This document shows positions 1 to 8,760 of a DNA stretch of 64,000 nucleotides, piece after piece (position 1 is the first letter of the stretch; every line of letters starts with the position of its first letter). The stretch is from Rikenellaceae bacterium. GTDB taxonomy: Bacteria > Bacteroidota > Bacteroidia > Bacteroidales > Rikenellaceae. The notes beneath the pieces are model-generated. The model did no database searches and was not told the origin of the DNA. It saw only the letters and a program-made list of their open reading frames with translations. The translations under genes were made by a program, and so were the position numbers. The stretch spans positions 186,001 through 250,000 of the forward strand of contig SUZJ01000001.1 of NCBI GenBank assembly GCA_015059945.1, in the 5' to 3' direction.

Positions 1-1
1 C

Positions 2-1099
2 GTACGCAAACCTCGCCGTATGGTCTACTTTATGAGGGCTGCTGTGTCGATGGCTGCTGTGGTGGCCGTAGCAGTGGTGGTAATGTTCAACACCCCCGCG
101 ACGGCAGCTCGCCGACTTCTGGCCGATGCTGTGGTGGCTGCCAACAACGCCAAGACAATGATATTGGAGCTAAATGTGCGCACCGAGCCCAACGAAACAT
201 TTGAGTTCATCTCGCCCGAATGTCACTTTGTGCCCACGACCGTCAAGGTTATCTATGGCGAGCCCTCGATGTGGCGATTGGAGAAGCAGGGTGGCAGGGT
301 GGCCCTCTACGATGGCGGTGACAAGAGCTATCAGTGGATTAGCAGTCAGCATCAGGGGTGGGTTCACAACGGCGGTATGTTTGCCGAGGCCGACTTGGCA
401 GCATTTATCAACCCCCAGCAACTGCTCAATATGGAGCTCAACATCGCTCGCGAGCGCAAGGTGGCCAAGTACCACAAGTACGAGGTAACGACCATTGGCG
501 ACTGGGTGAACGTAAAGATTAGTGCCACTGCCCAGGGTGACTTTGCGGACAGCAAACTTATGCTCAACACCTCCATTGCCGAGTCGAACACCATACGCAA
601 CTACTCGTTCGACCGCCAGAGTGGCAGGTTGCTCAATATGAGTATTGATGTGGTAATGCCAAACAAAGAGCAGATTACCATTGTCGAGAGCGGTGCTATT
701 CTCTACGACGAGCCCCTGACGGCCGAGGATATCGTGGGCGCAGACTTCTCAACGGTAGAGTTTGTGGCGGTAGATGACACCCCTAAGGGCATATCGGCTC
801 TGGTGGATGTGTCGGCCGAGAAAGCTGCCAAGACAATCCTCGCAGCCATAAGTGATTGGGATAGCTCAATTCTTAACACAGCTTTGTTTGGCCTGACCCC
901 AATGATGAAATATACCGTAAGGACTATATACGAGGGGATGGAGATACTTTCGGTTGGCAAATCGTTCACTTCGGGCCTCTACCCCGGCCGCTTCGTGAAG
1001 TGCAAGGTACGCCTTGCCGACGGGCAGAATGAGGAGGTGGTGCTGGCACTACGCAACGACAACACCAATAAGGTTTGGGTCCTCGATGGTGGTCTATAA
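2..1099 (+). CDS. Membrane-anchored LolA/RseB-like or anti-sigma-like protein, 5' truncated
   Basis: The reading frame is already open at base 2, and the codons before the first ATG (base 20) encode a basic stretch running straight into a hydrophobic segment at about residues 6-24, so the true start lies left of the window. What remains is one membrane anchor and a roughly 330-residue exported domain with beta-rich patterns resembling LolA/RseB-type lipoprotein-binding domains. A cytoplasmic N-terminus, one helix and such a domain would suit an anti-sigma factor, but the N-terminal half is missing, so this is inference. No catalytic motif is visible. The gene ends just before a strong bidirectional hairpin. 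Confidence 0.6.
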   Translation, partial: VRKPRRMVYFMRAAVSMAAVVAVAVVVMFNTPATAARRLLADAVVAANNAKTMILELNVRTEPNETFEFISPECHFVPTTVKVIYGEPSMWRLEKQGGRVALYDGGDKSYQWISSQHQGWVHNGGMFAEADLAAFINPQQLLNMELNIARERKVAKYHKYEVTTIGDWVNVKISATAQGDFADSKLMLNTSIAESNTIRNYSFDRQSGRLLNMSIDVVMPNKEQITIVESGAILYDEPLTAEDIVGADFSTVEFVAVDDTPKGISALVDVSAEKAAKTILAAISDWDSSILNTALFGLTPMMKYTVRTIYEGMEILSVGKSFTSGLYPGRFVKCKVRLADGQNEEVVLALRNDNTNKVWVLDGGL

Positions 1100-1128
1100 C
1101 CAATCGAATAGGCTGACATAACGAAAAG

Positions 1129-1156
1129 AAGGCTCGGCAACTGTTTGCCGAGCCTT
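1129..1156. terminator. Bidirectional rho-independent terminator
   Basis: Twelve-base-pair stem (AAGGCTCGGCAA paired with TTGCCGAGCCTT) with a 4-nt loop, lying between two genes that converge on it. It can end both the partial plus-strand gene and the minus-strand pgk. Confidence 0.8.
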
Positions 1157-1183
1157 CCTTGTTGTGCGCTATTATAGTGCCGA

Positions 1184-2446
1184 TTATTTGCGGATAGCAG
1201 CCACGCCGGGAAGCTCCTTGCCCTCGATGAACTCCAACAGAGCACCACCACCGGTCGAAACGTAGCTAACCTTGTCGGCCAAGCCAAACTTGTTGATACA
1301 AGCAACGCTATCGCCACCACCAATAAGCGAGTAAGCACCCTTGGTCTGGGTAGCCTCGGCAATAGCCTCGGCAACAGCCTTCGAGCCGGTCGAGAACTTC
1401 TCGATCTCAAACACGCCTACGGGGCCGTTCCACAGAATGGTCTTGCACTCCAAAATCTCCTCGCGGAAGAGTTTCTTACCCTCGCTACCGATGTCGATAC
1501 CCTCCCAAGCATCGTCGATATTCTTAACCGAAGCCTCCTGAGTGTTGGCATCGTTGCTGAAATCGTCGGCAGTCAGCGCATCGGGCGACATCACAAACTT
1601 GATGCCCTTCTCCTCGGCCTTTTTCAAGATACCCAGAGCGGTGTCGAACATATCGGGCTCGCAGATAGACTTACCAACCTTGCCACCCAGAGCGGCCGAG
1701 AAGGTGTAGGTCATACCACCACCGATAATAATCTTGTCGCACTTCTCCATCAGTGTCTCGATAATCGAAATCTTGGTCGAAACCTTCGAGCCACCCACGA
1801 TAGCCACAAAGGGGCGCTGGGGGTTCTCCATAACGGCCTCGATAGCCTTCAACTCGCCCTCCATAACGTAGCCGAACATCTTGTCGTTGGGGAAATAGTC
1901 GGCAATCAGAGCGGTCGAAGCGTGAGCGCGGTGAGCGGTACCAAATGCGTCGTTAATATAGCAGTCGGCATACGAAGCGAGCTTCTTAACAAACTCCTTC
2001 TGGCTCTCCTTAACGGCTTTCTTGGCCTCTTTCTTCTCCTCGTCGGTAGCATCCTCGGCCAAACCGCGGGGTTTGCCCTCCTCCTCGGCATAGAAGCGGA
2101 GGTTCTCGAGCAGCAGCACCTCACCGGGTTTCAGAGCGGCAGCCATCTCGGCAGCTTTCTCACCCATACAGTCGCCTGCGAAGAGCACCTTAACGCCCAG
2201 GCGGGCCTCTACGGCACCAATAATGTGGCTGAGCGAGTATTTCTCGTCGTTATTTTTCTTTGGACGGCCCAAGTGCGACATCAGGATAACACTACCACCA
2301 CCGGCCAAAACCTTCTTGATGGTGGGGATTGCTGCGCGAATACGGGTGTCGTCGGTTACGTTGAACTCTTTGTCCAGGGGCACGTTGAAGTCTACGCGGA
2401 TGATAGCCCTCTTGCCCTCAAAGCTGTAAGTGTCGATTGTCTGCAT
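1184..2446 (-). CDS. pgk: Phosphoglycerate kinase
   Basis: Cytosolic glycolytic enzyme that transfers phosphate from 1,3-bisphosphoglycerate to ADP. The 420-residue length is full for the family. The N-terminal substrate-binding signature RVDFNVPLD (about residues 18-26), the LMSHLGRPK motif near residue 55 and the C-terminal GGGDS nucleotide-binding loop near residue 375 are all present. It stands alone on the minus strand, with a TATCTTTG -7 box about 70 bases upstream and a shared terminator downstream. Nothing unusual is seen. Confidence 0.98.
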   Translation of the reverse strand: MQTIDTYSFEGKRAIIRVDFNVPLDKEFNVTDDTRIRAAIPTIKKVLAGGGSVILMSHLGRPKKNNDEKYSLSHIIGAVEARLGVKVLFAGDCMGEKAAEMAAALKPGEVLLLENLRFYAEEEGKPRGLAEDATDEEKKEAKKAVKESQKEFVKKLASYADCYINDAFGTAHRAHASTALIADYFPNDKMFGYVMEGELKAIEAVMENPQRPFVAIVGGSKVSTKISIIETLMEKCDKIIIGGGMTYTFSAALGGKVGKSICEPDMFDTALGILKKAEEKGIKFVMSPDALTADDFSNDANTQEASVKNIDDAWEGIDIGSEGKKLFREEILECKTILWNGPVGVFEIEKFSTGSKAVAEAIAEATQTKGAYSLIGGGDSVACINKFGLADKVSYVSTGGGALLEFIEGKELPGVAAIRK

Positions 2447-2514
2447 AACATTAACCTTTTTATAATGATTTATAACCTTTGTTGTTTCGCTTAATTTTCA
2501 GATGTTTCAGCCCA

Positions 2515-2522
2515 CAAAGATA
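2515..2522 (-). promoter_or_regulatory. Candidate -7 box for pgk
   Basis: TATCTTTG on the minus strand matches the Bacteroidota TAnnTTTG element. No good TTTG/TTG lies 19-21 nt upstream, so the match is partial. Confidence 0.4.
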
Positions 2523-2590
2523 GTACAATTTTTGGGGTTTTGTCGAGAGGGTTGCCCCTTTTTTACACAAGTGACGCCAAAAACACAAAA

Positions 2591-2619
2591 GAGGGTTCCA
2601 CCTAAAAGTGAAACCCTCT
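2591..2619 (-). terminator. Terminator of the exbB-exbD operon
   Basis: Eleven-base-pair stem (one G-T wobble) around a 7-nt loop, followed on the minus strand by TTTTGTGTTT. It sits about 30 bases past the last exbD gene. Confidence 0.8.
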
Positions 2620-2647
2620 CTCGGTCTAAGATATCTATGACGGGCGA

Positions 2648-3121
2648 TTAGTAACCCTTAACGCTCTTGAGCGAAGCGTAGCTAATCTTATATGCCTCGG
2701 CCTTACGCAACTCCTGTTTGATATCAGTGATGATACCCATACGGGTGTCTTTGTCGGCTTTAAGACATACGGTCATTTTGTTACGGTCTGCCTCGTTGAG
2801 CGCATCACGCTCCGAAGCAATAAACTGGCCAATCTCCTGAGGAGTACTGAAACTATTGTTCAGCTGGATCTGGGGGGCGCTACCAAATTTAGCCTGCAAC
2901 GACTCAACTGGGGGACCCACATAGATGTAGCTAACCAACGATTTGTTCTCCAACTTCTGAATCTCGGTAGCCTCGGGTGCTTTGAACTTCACCACAAGCT
3001 CTGTCTCCTTCATCGAGGTCGAAACCATAAAGAAGAACAGAATCATAAAGACGATATCAGGGAGCGAGCTGGTCGAAATCTGGCCAATCTCTTTTTTCTC
3101 TTTTTTCCTAATTACTGCCAT
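2648..3121 (-). CDS. ExbD/TolR-family biopolymer transport protein (second copy)
   Basis: Inner-membrane subunit of a proton-driven Exb/Tol motor. A short basic cytoplasmic tail is followed by one transmembrane helix (about residues 20-40) that starts with LPDIVFMILFF and carries the conserved Asp used for proton transfer, then a periplasmic domain to residue 157. It is the last gene of a four-gene operon, 5 bases after another exbD. Two different ExbD subunits beside one ExbB are common in Bacteroidota, where such motors energise TonB-dependent transporters. Whether this pair works with TonB or in gliding or envelope maintenance cannot be read here. Confidence 0.9.
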   Translation of the reverse strand: MAVIRKKEKKEIGQISTSSLPDIVFMILFFFMVSTSMKETELVVKFKAPEATEIQKLENKSLVSYIYVGPPVESLQAKFGSAPQIQLNNSFSTPQEIGQFIASERDALNEADRNKMTVCLKADKDTRMGIITDIKQELRKAEAYKISYASLKSVKGY

Positions 3122-3126
3122 AGTCT

Positions 3127-3690
3127 TTATTTGATGTTTTGTGGCTCAGCCTCCGAAATCTTCATAGGAACAGCTTTGGCGATAGCGTCCTGCTGCTCTT
3201 TCTCGAGCTCGAGGAAGACCTTACCGAAGTGGGCCTTGCTCAGCTCGTCGCGGATCTCGTTGAAGGCGCGAGTAAGTTCGTTCTGTACTTTGATATACAT
3301 CTCATAGCTGGTAGCACGGTCGTTCTGGAGCGAAATAACGCCCTGGCTAACGGGGTGCTTGCCAATGAGAGCAATCTCTTCTACTTTTTTCTCGGGGAGG
3401 TTGTCGTCGTCGGCTCGGTTGAGAACCCACTCCTTTGCCCTATCTTTGAGCTGGTTGATAGTCAACAGCTCGCCTTGAACCGCAATCTGGTCATACTTGT
3501 TAACGTGAACCAACAAAAGGTTACGCTCTTTGATATCGGGTGCATCGGTCTGCTTTTCGCTCCAAGGAGGAAGCACACGGTTCAGACCCGAATCGATGTC
3601 CATTGTGGTTGCAACAAGGAAGAAGATAAGCAACAAGAAGGCCACATCAGCCATAGAGCTGGCGTTGATCTCCGGTGTTTTTCTTGCCAT
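3127..3690 (-). CDS. ExbD/TolR-family biopolymer transport protein (first copy)
   Basis: A 187-residue inner-membrane protein with a short N-terminal tail and one helix at about residues 12-30. The pattern SSMADVAFLLLIFF places the conserved proton-carrying Asp at residue 15. The rest is periplasmic, longer than in its neighbour, and ends in a Gln/Glu/Lys-rich helix. It lies between a small four-helix protein and the second exbD, with short gaps that imply co-transcription. It should assemble with the ExbB-like channel encoded first in the operon. Confidence 0.9.
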   Translation of the reverse strand: MARKTPEINASSMADVAFLLLIFFLVATTMDIDSGLNRVLPPWSEKQTDAPDIKERNLLLVHVNKYDQIAVQGELLTINQLKDRAKEWVLNRADDDNLPEKKVEEIALIGKHPVSQGVISLQNDRATSYEMYIKVQNELTRAFNEIRDELSKAHFGKVFLELEKEQQDAIAKAVPMKISEAEPQNIK

Positions 3691-3722
3691 ATTACAATCT
3701 TTTTTTCAATATGGAACTCAAA

Positions 3723-4151
3723 CTATTTGATAGCGTTACGAATCTCACCAACGAGAATCGACAAAATGCTGATACCGCCAACCAGATAGGTAACGTAGAG
3801 GATGGTGTCGGTAAATTTAAGGTCAAAGACATCCTCGAAGAAACCACCGGCCGAGTTGGGCACGGGAGCGGCACTCGAAATCATCCAGCAACCACCGATA
3901 ACCAAAGCAGCTACTACCAAGCCTACCAAGGTGGTGAGAGCCGATTTGGGAGAGGTAAACAAATTCTTAACAGGCGAGATCAATGCGGCAATAACACCGA
4001 TGATCACGATGCCGTACATCCACCACATCATCCACTCGCAGTCTGCGTGCATATCGCCCATGTGCTGCACCTGAGGCAGGAAGAAGAGCGATGCAAAGCA
4101 TACGATGGTGATGATGAAGAGTACGTATTCTACGTATTTAACCCATTTCAT
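3723..4151 (-). CDS. Small four-helix membrane protein of the exbB operon
   Basis: A 142-residue hydrophobic protein with about four transmembrane segments (near residues 8-26, 44-60, 75-93 and 115-135). No motif names a function. It sits between exbB (30 bases upstream) and exbD (32 bases downstream) on the same strand. Position suggests an accessory subunit or assembly factor of the motor, as proteins of this kind recur at this spot in related operons (from memory, not searched). Confidence 0.75.
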   Translation of the reverse strand: MKWVKYVEYVLFIITIVCFASLFFLPQVQHMGDMHADCEWMMWWMYGIVIIGVIAALISPVKNLFTSPKSALTTLVGLVVAALVIGGCWMISSAAPVPNSAGGFFEDVFDLKFTDTILYVTYLVGGISILSILVGEIRNAIK

Positions 4152-4181
4152 ATTCTTAACGTATATTTAATAGGTGTGTAA

Positions 4182-4994
4182 TTATTTCTTGCTATAGTCG
4201 GTCAAGATATCAACCAAGGTGATCGAAGTGTCCTCCAACTCAACAACAGCGGTGTCGATTTTGTTAAGGATGTAGTTGTAGAAGAGCTGCAGAATAACTG
4301 CCGAGATAAGACCTGCAAGGGTGGTCAGCAGAGCCACTTTAATACCACCTGCTACCAGAGTAGCCGATACCTCACCTGCTGCCTGAATCTGGTCAAATGC
4401 CTCGATCATACCTACTACGGTACCCATGAAACCCAACGAGGGGCTCAGTGCGATGAACAGGCTGATCCAGCTCAGACCATTCTCCATCAAACCATTCTGT
4501 ACCGAACCATACGAAGCAACGGTTTTCTCAACAACGTCCATACCCTCGTGGTAGCGCAGAGCACCCTGATAGTAGATGCTGGCAACGGGGCCTTTGGTGT
4601 TACGAGCAACCTCTTTTGCAGCCTCGATGCCGCCATTGTTCAGAGCCTCCTCAAATTTAGCGATAAACTTCTTGGTGTTGATTTTCGAGAACGAGAGGTA
4701 GAGGATACGCTCGATAGCTACTGCCAAACCAATGATCAAGCAGAGCAACACGGGAGTCATCCAAAGAACACCACCCTCGATAACTTTCTGTTTCAGGGTC
4801 TGGTGGAAAGGCACACCTGCAATCTCGGTCTCCTCGTCGATAGCGGGCTCCTCAGCTACGGGCTCCTCAGCTACAGCCTCAGCGTCCTCGGCTACCTGCT
4901 CAGTGGCAACAGCCTCTGCATCCTGTGCGTAAACGTTAGCAGTTGCAAAGGTCATAAGACCTACAACCGACAAAATCATAAAAAGTTTTTTCAT
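4182..4994 (-). CDS. exbB: MotA/TolQ/ExbB-family proton channel
   Basis: First gene of the operon. A signal peptide (residues 1-23) is followed by a 35-residue linker made almost only of Ala, Glu, Val, Asp and Pro in repeated AEEPVA-like units, then the three-helix ExbB fold: a helix near 75-95 and the long helix pair near 165-240 with the family pattern SLGFMGTVVGMIEAF. It forms the pore through which protons drive the ExbD subunits. The acidic periplasmic extension is longer than in Escherichia coli ExbB, but cleavable leaders are usual for Bacteroidota homologues. Confidence 0.93.
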   Translation of the reverse strand: MKKLFMILSVVGLMTFATANVYAQDAEAVATEQVAEDAEAVAEEPVAEEPAIDEETEIAGVPFHQTLKQKVIEGGVLWMTPVLLCLIIGLAVAIERILYLSFSKINTKKFIAKFEEALNNGGIEAAKEVARNTKGPVASIYYQGALRYHEGMDVVEKTVASYGSVQNGLMENGLSWISLFIALSPSLGFMGTVVGMIEAFDQIQAAGEVSATLVAGGIKVALLTTLAGLISAVILQLFYNYILNKIDTAVVELEDTSITLVDILTDYSKK

Positions 4995-5084
4995 AACTTT
5001 GAATTTGGAATTAATTAAACGTGTTTATTGTGTTGTTTTTGAGTTTTGTTATCTCGTTGTTTTTCTCCCTTAAAAAAATTTGTG

Positions 5085-5172
5085 CGGAGAGAGGGGGATT
5101 CGAACCCCCGATGCCCTTTTGAGGCATACGCACTTTCCAGGCGCGCTCCTTAAACCACTCGGACATCTCTCC
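5085..5172 (-). tRNA. tRNA-Ser (anticodon GGA)
   Basis: Eighty-eight nt with a perfect 7-bp acceptor stem (GGAGAGA/TCTCTCC), discriminator G, a T arm with GGTTCGAATCC, a long variable arm typical of class II tRNAs, and an anticodon loop CTGGAAA giving GGA. CCA is not encoded (the next bases read CAC). Confidence 0.96.
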
Positions 5173-5304
5173 TCGTTTTGTGGCCTAATCTCCTATAAAC
5201 CACACTTTTATGCACAAACAAACTCGCATCCACCACAGTCATTTGGGCCCATTTGCGCACAAAAATCCCCGAAATATACAAATTATTTTCTTTCCACCGA
5301 AATT

Positions 5305-6327
5305 TTAGCCACCAATTTCTCCGCAAAGATTCTTTTTCAGCTTTGCTGCAATGCGCTTCGGACCGCTCTCGGTGGCCAAAACGTACATCATTTTTGCCGT
5401 CGCCGCCTCGGTGGTCATATCCCTGCCGCTGATGACGCCAATCTCTTGCAGAGCCACACCCGTTTCGTAGATATCCATATTCACCTCGCCATCGGCACAC
5501 TGGGTGACATTCATCACACATACCCCCCTGCATATAGCCTCGCGGAGAGCCCCCAGGAACCACTCCTTCGTGGGAGCATTGCCCGCACCATATGTTTCGA
5601 GCACCACACCCCTCACACCACTCGACAGCATTGCCCTAAATACCGACTCGGTCAGGCCCGGGAAAATCTTTATCACCGCCACATCGCTCACCAGCGAGGT
5701 GCAAATGCCAAACTCGGCTCCCGCCTTGGGCCTGCGGACATACTTCTGGTTATACTGAATGTTCACACCCACCTCGGCTAGCGGAGGGTAGTTGCGCGAG
5801 GCAAAAGCATTCAGCTCCTCGGCACTCCACTTGGTCGTGCGGTTGGCCCTAAAGAGCCTATTCTGGAAGTAGAGCGACACCTCCGGCACCTCGGCACGCC
5901 CCTTGGCATCCTTTGCCGCAGCAATCTCTATGGCCGTAATCAGGTTCTCGCGCCCGTCGGTACGCAGCACACCAATGGGAATTTGGCTACCCGTAAAGAC
6001 CACCGGCTTATCCAAGTTGTGCAACATAAAGCTCAGCGCACTCGAGGTGTAAGACATAGTATCCGTTCCGTGCAGCACTACAAAGCCGTCGAAGCTGTCA
6101 TAGTAGCGGGCAATAATCTCGGCCAAACGCACCCACAGCTCGGGCGAAGCGTTAGACGAGTCGATAGGCTCGAAGGGCAAAATCTCGATATCGACATCCA
6201 GCTCCCTCAACGCAGGGAACTCCTCGTAGATGTGGTTGAAATCAAAAGGCACCAGCGCACCCGTAGCCGCATCGGTCTTCATACCAATAGTACCTCCCGT
6301 ATAAATCAAAAGCACCGCACTTCTCAT
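5305..6327 (-). CDS. ansA: Type I L-asparaginase
   Basis: Hydrolyses L-asparagine to aspartate and ammonia. The N-terminal YTGGTIGM motif supplies the nucleophilic Thr (about residue 12), and the second signature HGTDTM (about residue 87) supplies the other catalytic Thr and Asp. There is no signal peptide, so it is the cytosolic low-affinity AnsA type. The 340-residue length is normal. It is transcribed toward tRNA-Ser, and a REP-like repeat lies upstream. Confidence 0.95.
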   Translation of the reverse strand: MRSAVLLIYTGGTIGMKTDAATGALVPFDFNHIYEEFPALRELDVDIEILPFEPIDSSNASPELWVRLAEIIARYYDSFDGFVVLHGTDTMSYTSSALSFMLHNLDKPVVFTGSQIPIGVLRTDGRENLITAIEIAAAKDAKGRAEVPEVSLYFQNRLFRANRTTKWSAEELNAFASRNYPPLAEVGVNIQYNQKYVRRPKAGAEFGICTSLVSDVAVIKIFPGLTESVFRAMLSSGVRGVVLETYGAGNAPTKEWFLGALREAICRGVCVMNVTQCADGEVNMDIYETGVALQEIGVISGRDMTTEAATAKMMYVLATESGPKRIAAKLKKNLCGEIGG

Positions 6328-6367
6328 ATCTTTTGTGTTTTTTTAGTGTTTTCTTTTTTTTGTTTTT

Positions 6368-6436
6368 CTGCACCTTTTTGTAAAAAGCTGCACCAAAAAC
6401 TTTTAGGCGATACTCACTTCGTTCATATCGCTTACT
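6368..6436 (+). repeat. REP-like dispersed element, copy A
   Basis: An imperfect hairpin around CTTTTTGTAAAAAG is followed by CAAAAACTTTTAGGCGATAC and then TTCGTTCATATCGCTTAC. The same order of blocks recurs near 45.0, 59.1 and 61.9 kb. It fills most of the gap between ansA and tatD. Confidence 0.75.
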
Positions 6437-6462
6437 GACTTAGGTCGGCTTGACGTTGTACA

Positions 6463-7284
6463 TCACAACCCAAACACCCGTTTGGCATTTTGGGTGGTAG
6501 CCTCGGCTACCTCCTCAGGGCTCACTCCCTTCAGCTCGGCAACCCTACCACAAATATAAGTCAAATATCCCGATTCGTTACGCTTGCCCCTAAAAGGCAC
6601 AGGCGTAAGCCACGGAGCATCGGTTTCGAGCACCATATCGGCCAAGTCGATGTGGGGCACACTCTCGGCCAGGGCGCTCTTCTTGTAGGTTACCACTCCG
6701 CCAATGCCAACCACAAAGCCCCCCAGGCGCTTGATGCGCTCGTAGACCTCAACCCCCTCGCCAAAGGCGTGTAGGATACCTCTGGCTTTGCCCTTGTACT
6801 CTTCGAGCAGAGTGAGCATCTCGTCCCAAGCGTTGCGAGTGTGTACCACCAGTGGCAGATCGTACTCTATCGACAGCTCCACCTGACGGCGGAAGCACTC
6901 GCTCTGTTCGGCCTTCCAGTCGGCACTCCAATAGAAGTCGAGCCCCACCTCGCCAACACCCCAAAAGTGTTCAACTGGGCGCTCGGCCGACCCTATGGGG
7001 GCGCTGCTCGCCCCACCATTGCAAGCATCCAACAGGCGTTCCACCTCGGCCAACTCGCTGCGCCACTGCGGATTGTCGTTCACCGACGTAGGGTGCAGAC
7101 CAATGAGTGGGTAACAATTATCATAGTTGCGGGCCATCTCGAACATTGCACCGTTGCACTCCGAGTCGATTGCGGGCAAAACCAAAGCCTCGACACCCGC
7201 ACTGTGGGCACGCTCGTAGACCTCGACCCTATCCTCGTCAAACTCGGGCCCGTAGATGTGGCTATGTGTATCTATTAGTTTCAT
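6463..7284 (-). CDS. TatD-family metal-dependent hydrolase
   Basis: TIM-barrel nuclease/hydrolase of the amidohydrolase superfamily, implicated in 3'-5' exonuclease and quality-control roles. Metal-binding motifs are in order: DTHSHIY (residues 5-11), GEVGLDFYW (about residue 112), VVHTRN, LHAFGEG and LETDAPWL near residue 218. At 273 residues it is a few longer than usual because of a Gly/Ala-rich insert near residues 88-100. It is 29 bases downstream of dprA on the same strand and probably co-transcribed. Confidence 0.93.
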   Translation of the reverse strand: MKLIDTHSHIYGPEFDEDRVEVYERAHSAGVEALVLPAIDSECNGAMFEMARNYDNCYPLIGLHPTSVNDNPQWRSELAEVERLLDACNGGASSAPIGSAERPVEHFWGVGEVGLDFYWSADWKAEQSECFRRQVELSIEYDLPLVVHTRNAWDEMLTLLEEYKGKARGILHAFGEGVEVYERIKRLGGFVVGIGGVVTYKKSALAESVPHIDLADMVLETDAPWLTPVPFRGKRNESGYLTYICGRVAELKGVSPEEVAEATTQNAKRVFGL

Positions 7285-7313
7285 TATCTTTGGTTTACAT
7301 CTCTCGTGGCAGA

Positions 7314-8444
7314 CTACACTCTCTCTACCCTCTTGCCCGGCAATATGCGCACCACACCCGCCAGTTCGAGCCCCATAATAAGTGACATAACTTGCTGCAC
7401 AGGCAGTCCGCTACGCTCGACAAGGGTGTCATAATCAACCGCCTCGCCCACGCCTATTGCATCATACACCTGCCGCTCATCGGAGCTGAGGTTTACCGTC
7501 TCGACAGCCGCCACAACGGGTGCAGCAACCACCTTGTCGGGGCCCTCGCCACAAGCCACAGCATCCCACCCGAGCTCGTGAACAACATCACTGCCCGAGC
7601 AGACCATTGCAGCCTTCAACTGTTTGATATAGATATTGGAGCCGAAAGAGTTTTTGTCGTCGGCGCGACCGGGCAGAGCCATTGCTATACGCCCATAGTC
7701 GAGGGCAAAATCGACCGTTTGAAGCGACCCGCCGCCATAGGGCGACTCGACAACCAGAGTACCACTCGACAGGCCCGCTATTATGCGGTTGCGGGGGATG
7801 AAAAAGCGACCGTTGTTTTTGGTCTGCGACGACACCTCGGTAATGATTGTGCCCCCGTCACGCAAAATCAGGTCGGCCAGGGTGCGATGCTCGGTGGGGG
7901 TAACATCCGGCAAGGCGTTTGCAATCACTGCCACAGTTGCCGCGCCACAACCGAGGGCTGCTCGGTGGGCGTTGCCGTCATTGCCAAAGGCCAAACCGCT
8001 TACGATGCTCACCTCGGGCACCAACTCGTGGAGCTGCTCGACAACCCTAATCCCCATACGCTGCCCATAAGTAGTCATATTGCGAGTGCCCACAACCGAC
8101 AACGAGGGGCGGTGGAGGTTTTCGATATTGCCTTGGGTGTAAATGACGTGTGGCGCATCGGGAATCTCGGCCAGCAGACGTGGATAGGCGGGGTCGGTCG
8201 AAGCGAGAGGCTTAATGTTGTAACGCTCAGCGTGTTTGAGCACCTTTTCGGCCTCGCGCCAAGGGTCTGCCGAGTGGAGCGCTCCCCACAACATAGACTT
8301 GCGTGCCACGCCTCCGCGCAGCTGCAACTCGTCGTCCGAGGCGTCAAAAATAGCCCTTGCCGAGCCAAAGATGTCGAGCAGGAGCCGACACCCCTTGATG
8401 CCCAGTCCGTGGACAAAAGTTAGCGCTATGTCGTCGATAATCAT
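7314..8444 (-). CDS. dprA: DNA-processing protein DprA/Smf
   Basis: Binds single-stranded DNA and loads RecA during natural transformation. The N-terminal helix-hairpin-helix-like region is followed by the Rossmann domain with SVVGTRNMTTYG (about residue 115), SGLAFGND and the FFIPRNRIIAGLS and ESPYGGGSL nucleotide-phosphate loops, then a C-terminal winged-helix domain of about 65 residues. The usual SGLAxGID is SGLAFGND here, a small departure from consensus. Length (376) is normal. Confidence 0.95.
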   Translation of the reverse strand: MIIDDIALTFVHGLGIKGCRLLLDIFGSARAIFDASDDELQLRGGVARKSMLWGALHSADPWREAEKVLKHAERYNIKPLASTDPAYPRLLAEIPDAPHVIYTQGNIENLHRPSLSVVGTRNMTTYGQRMGIRVVEQLHELVPEVSIVSGLAFGNDGNAHRAALGCGAATVAVIANALPDVTPTEHRTLADLILRDGGTIITEVSSQTKNNGRFFIPRNRIIAGLSSGTLVVESPYGGGSLQTVDFALDYGRIAMALPGRADDKNSFGSNIYIKQLKAAMVCSGSDVVHELGWDAVACGEGPDKVVAAPVVAAVETVNLSSDERQVYDAIGVGEAVDYDTLVERSGLPVQQVMSLIMGLELAGVVRILPGKRVERV

Positions 8445-8484
8445 TGTGAATGGTGTTGTCGAGAGGGTAAAAGTAGTAAAAAAA

Positions 8485-8515
8485 TTTGGAGTTTCAGATA
8501 AATTGACTAATTTTG
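8485..8515 (+). promoter_or_regulatory. Promoter of tRNA-Cys
   Basis: TTTG, 19 nt, TAATTTTG: an exact fit to the Bacteroidota -33/-7 consensus, ending 22 bases before the mature tRNA. Confidence 0.8.
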
Positions 8516-8537
8516 TCCCCCGAAAGCAGAATAATAT

Positions 8538-8608
8538 GGTCTGATGGCCGAGTGGCTAGGCAAAGGTCTGCAAAACCTTCTACAGCGGTTCGATTCCGCT
8601 TCAGACCT
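8538..8608 (+). tRNA. tRNA-Cys (anticodon GCA)
   Basis: Seventy-one nt with acceptor stem GGTCTGA/TCAGACC, the expected U discriminator for Cys, anticodon loop CTGCAAA (GCA) and a T loop with GGTTCGATTCC. CCA is not encoded. A consensus promoter lies just upstream and a terminator just downstream, so it is a single-gene unit. Confidence 0.96.
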
Positions 8609-8615
8609 CACAAAC

Positions 8616-8648
8616 AAGGCTCGCACAAACGTGTGAGCCTTTTGTTTT
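8616..8648 (+). terminator. Terminator of tRNA-Cys
   Basis: Eleven-base-pair stem (AAGGCTCGCAC/GTGTGAGCCTT, one G-T) with a 4-nt loop and a TTTGTTTTTT tail, 8 bases after the tRNA. Confidence 0.85.
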
Positions 8649-8665
8649 TTGAGGTCTGTGAGGCA

Positions 8666-8716
8666 CTTTTACATTCCTCCCCAAGCCCCTCCTTTGACAA
8701 AGGAGGGGCTTACTAA
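8666..8716. repeat. Dispersed palindrome (CCTTTGACAAAGG type), copy 1
   Basis: An AAGCCCCTCC arm, TTTGACAAA centre and GGAGGGGCTT arm form a near-perfect 12-13 bp hairpin, preceded by TTTTACATTCC. A second copy with the same leader lies at about 30.1 kb. It sits between two nearly identical terminators. Confidence 0.7.
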
Positions 8717-8725
8717 ACATACAAA

Positions 8726-8760
8726 AAAGGCTCGCACAAACGAGCGAGCCTTTTGTTTTT
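8726..8760. terminator. Terminator of the LRR lipoprotein gene (duplicate of the tRNA-Cys terminator)
   Basis: AAAAGGCTCGC pairs with GCGAGCCTTTT across an 8-nt loop, with T-rich tails on both strands. Its sequence, and the GTCTGTGAG that follows, repeat the unit at 8616-8661. Confidence 0.8.

Noticed and set aside
5085..5172. Integration site at tRNA-Ser or tRNA-Cys
   Set aside because: No integrase and no repeated tRNA 3' end in the window.
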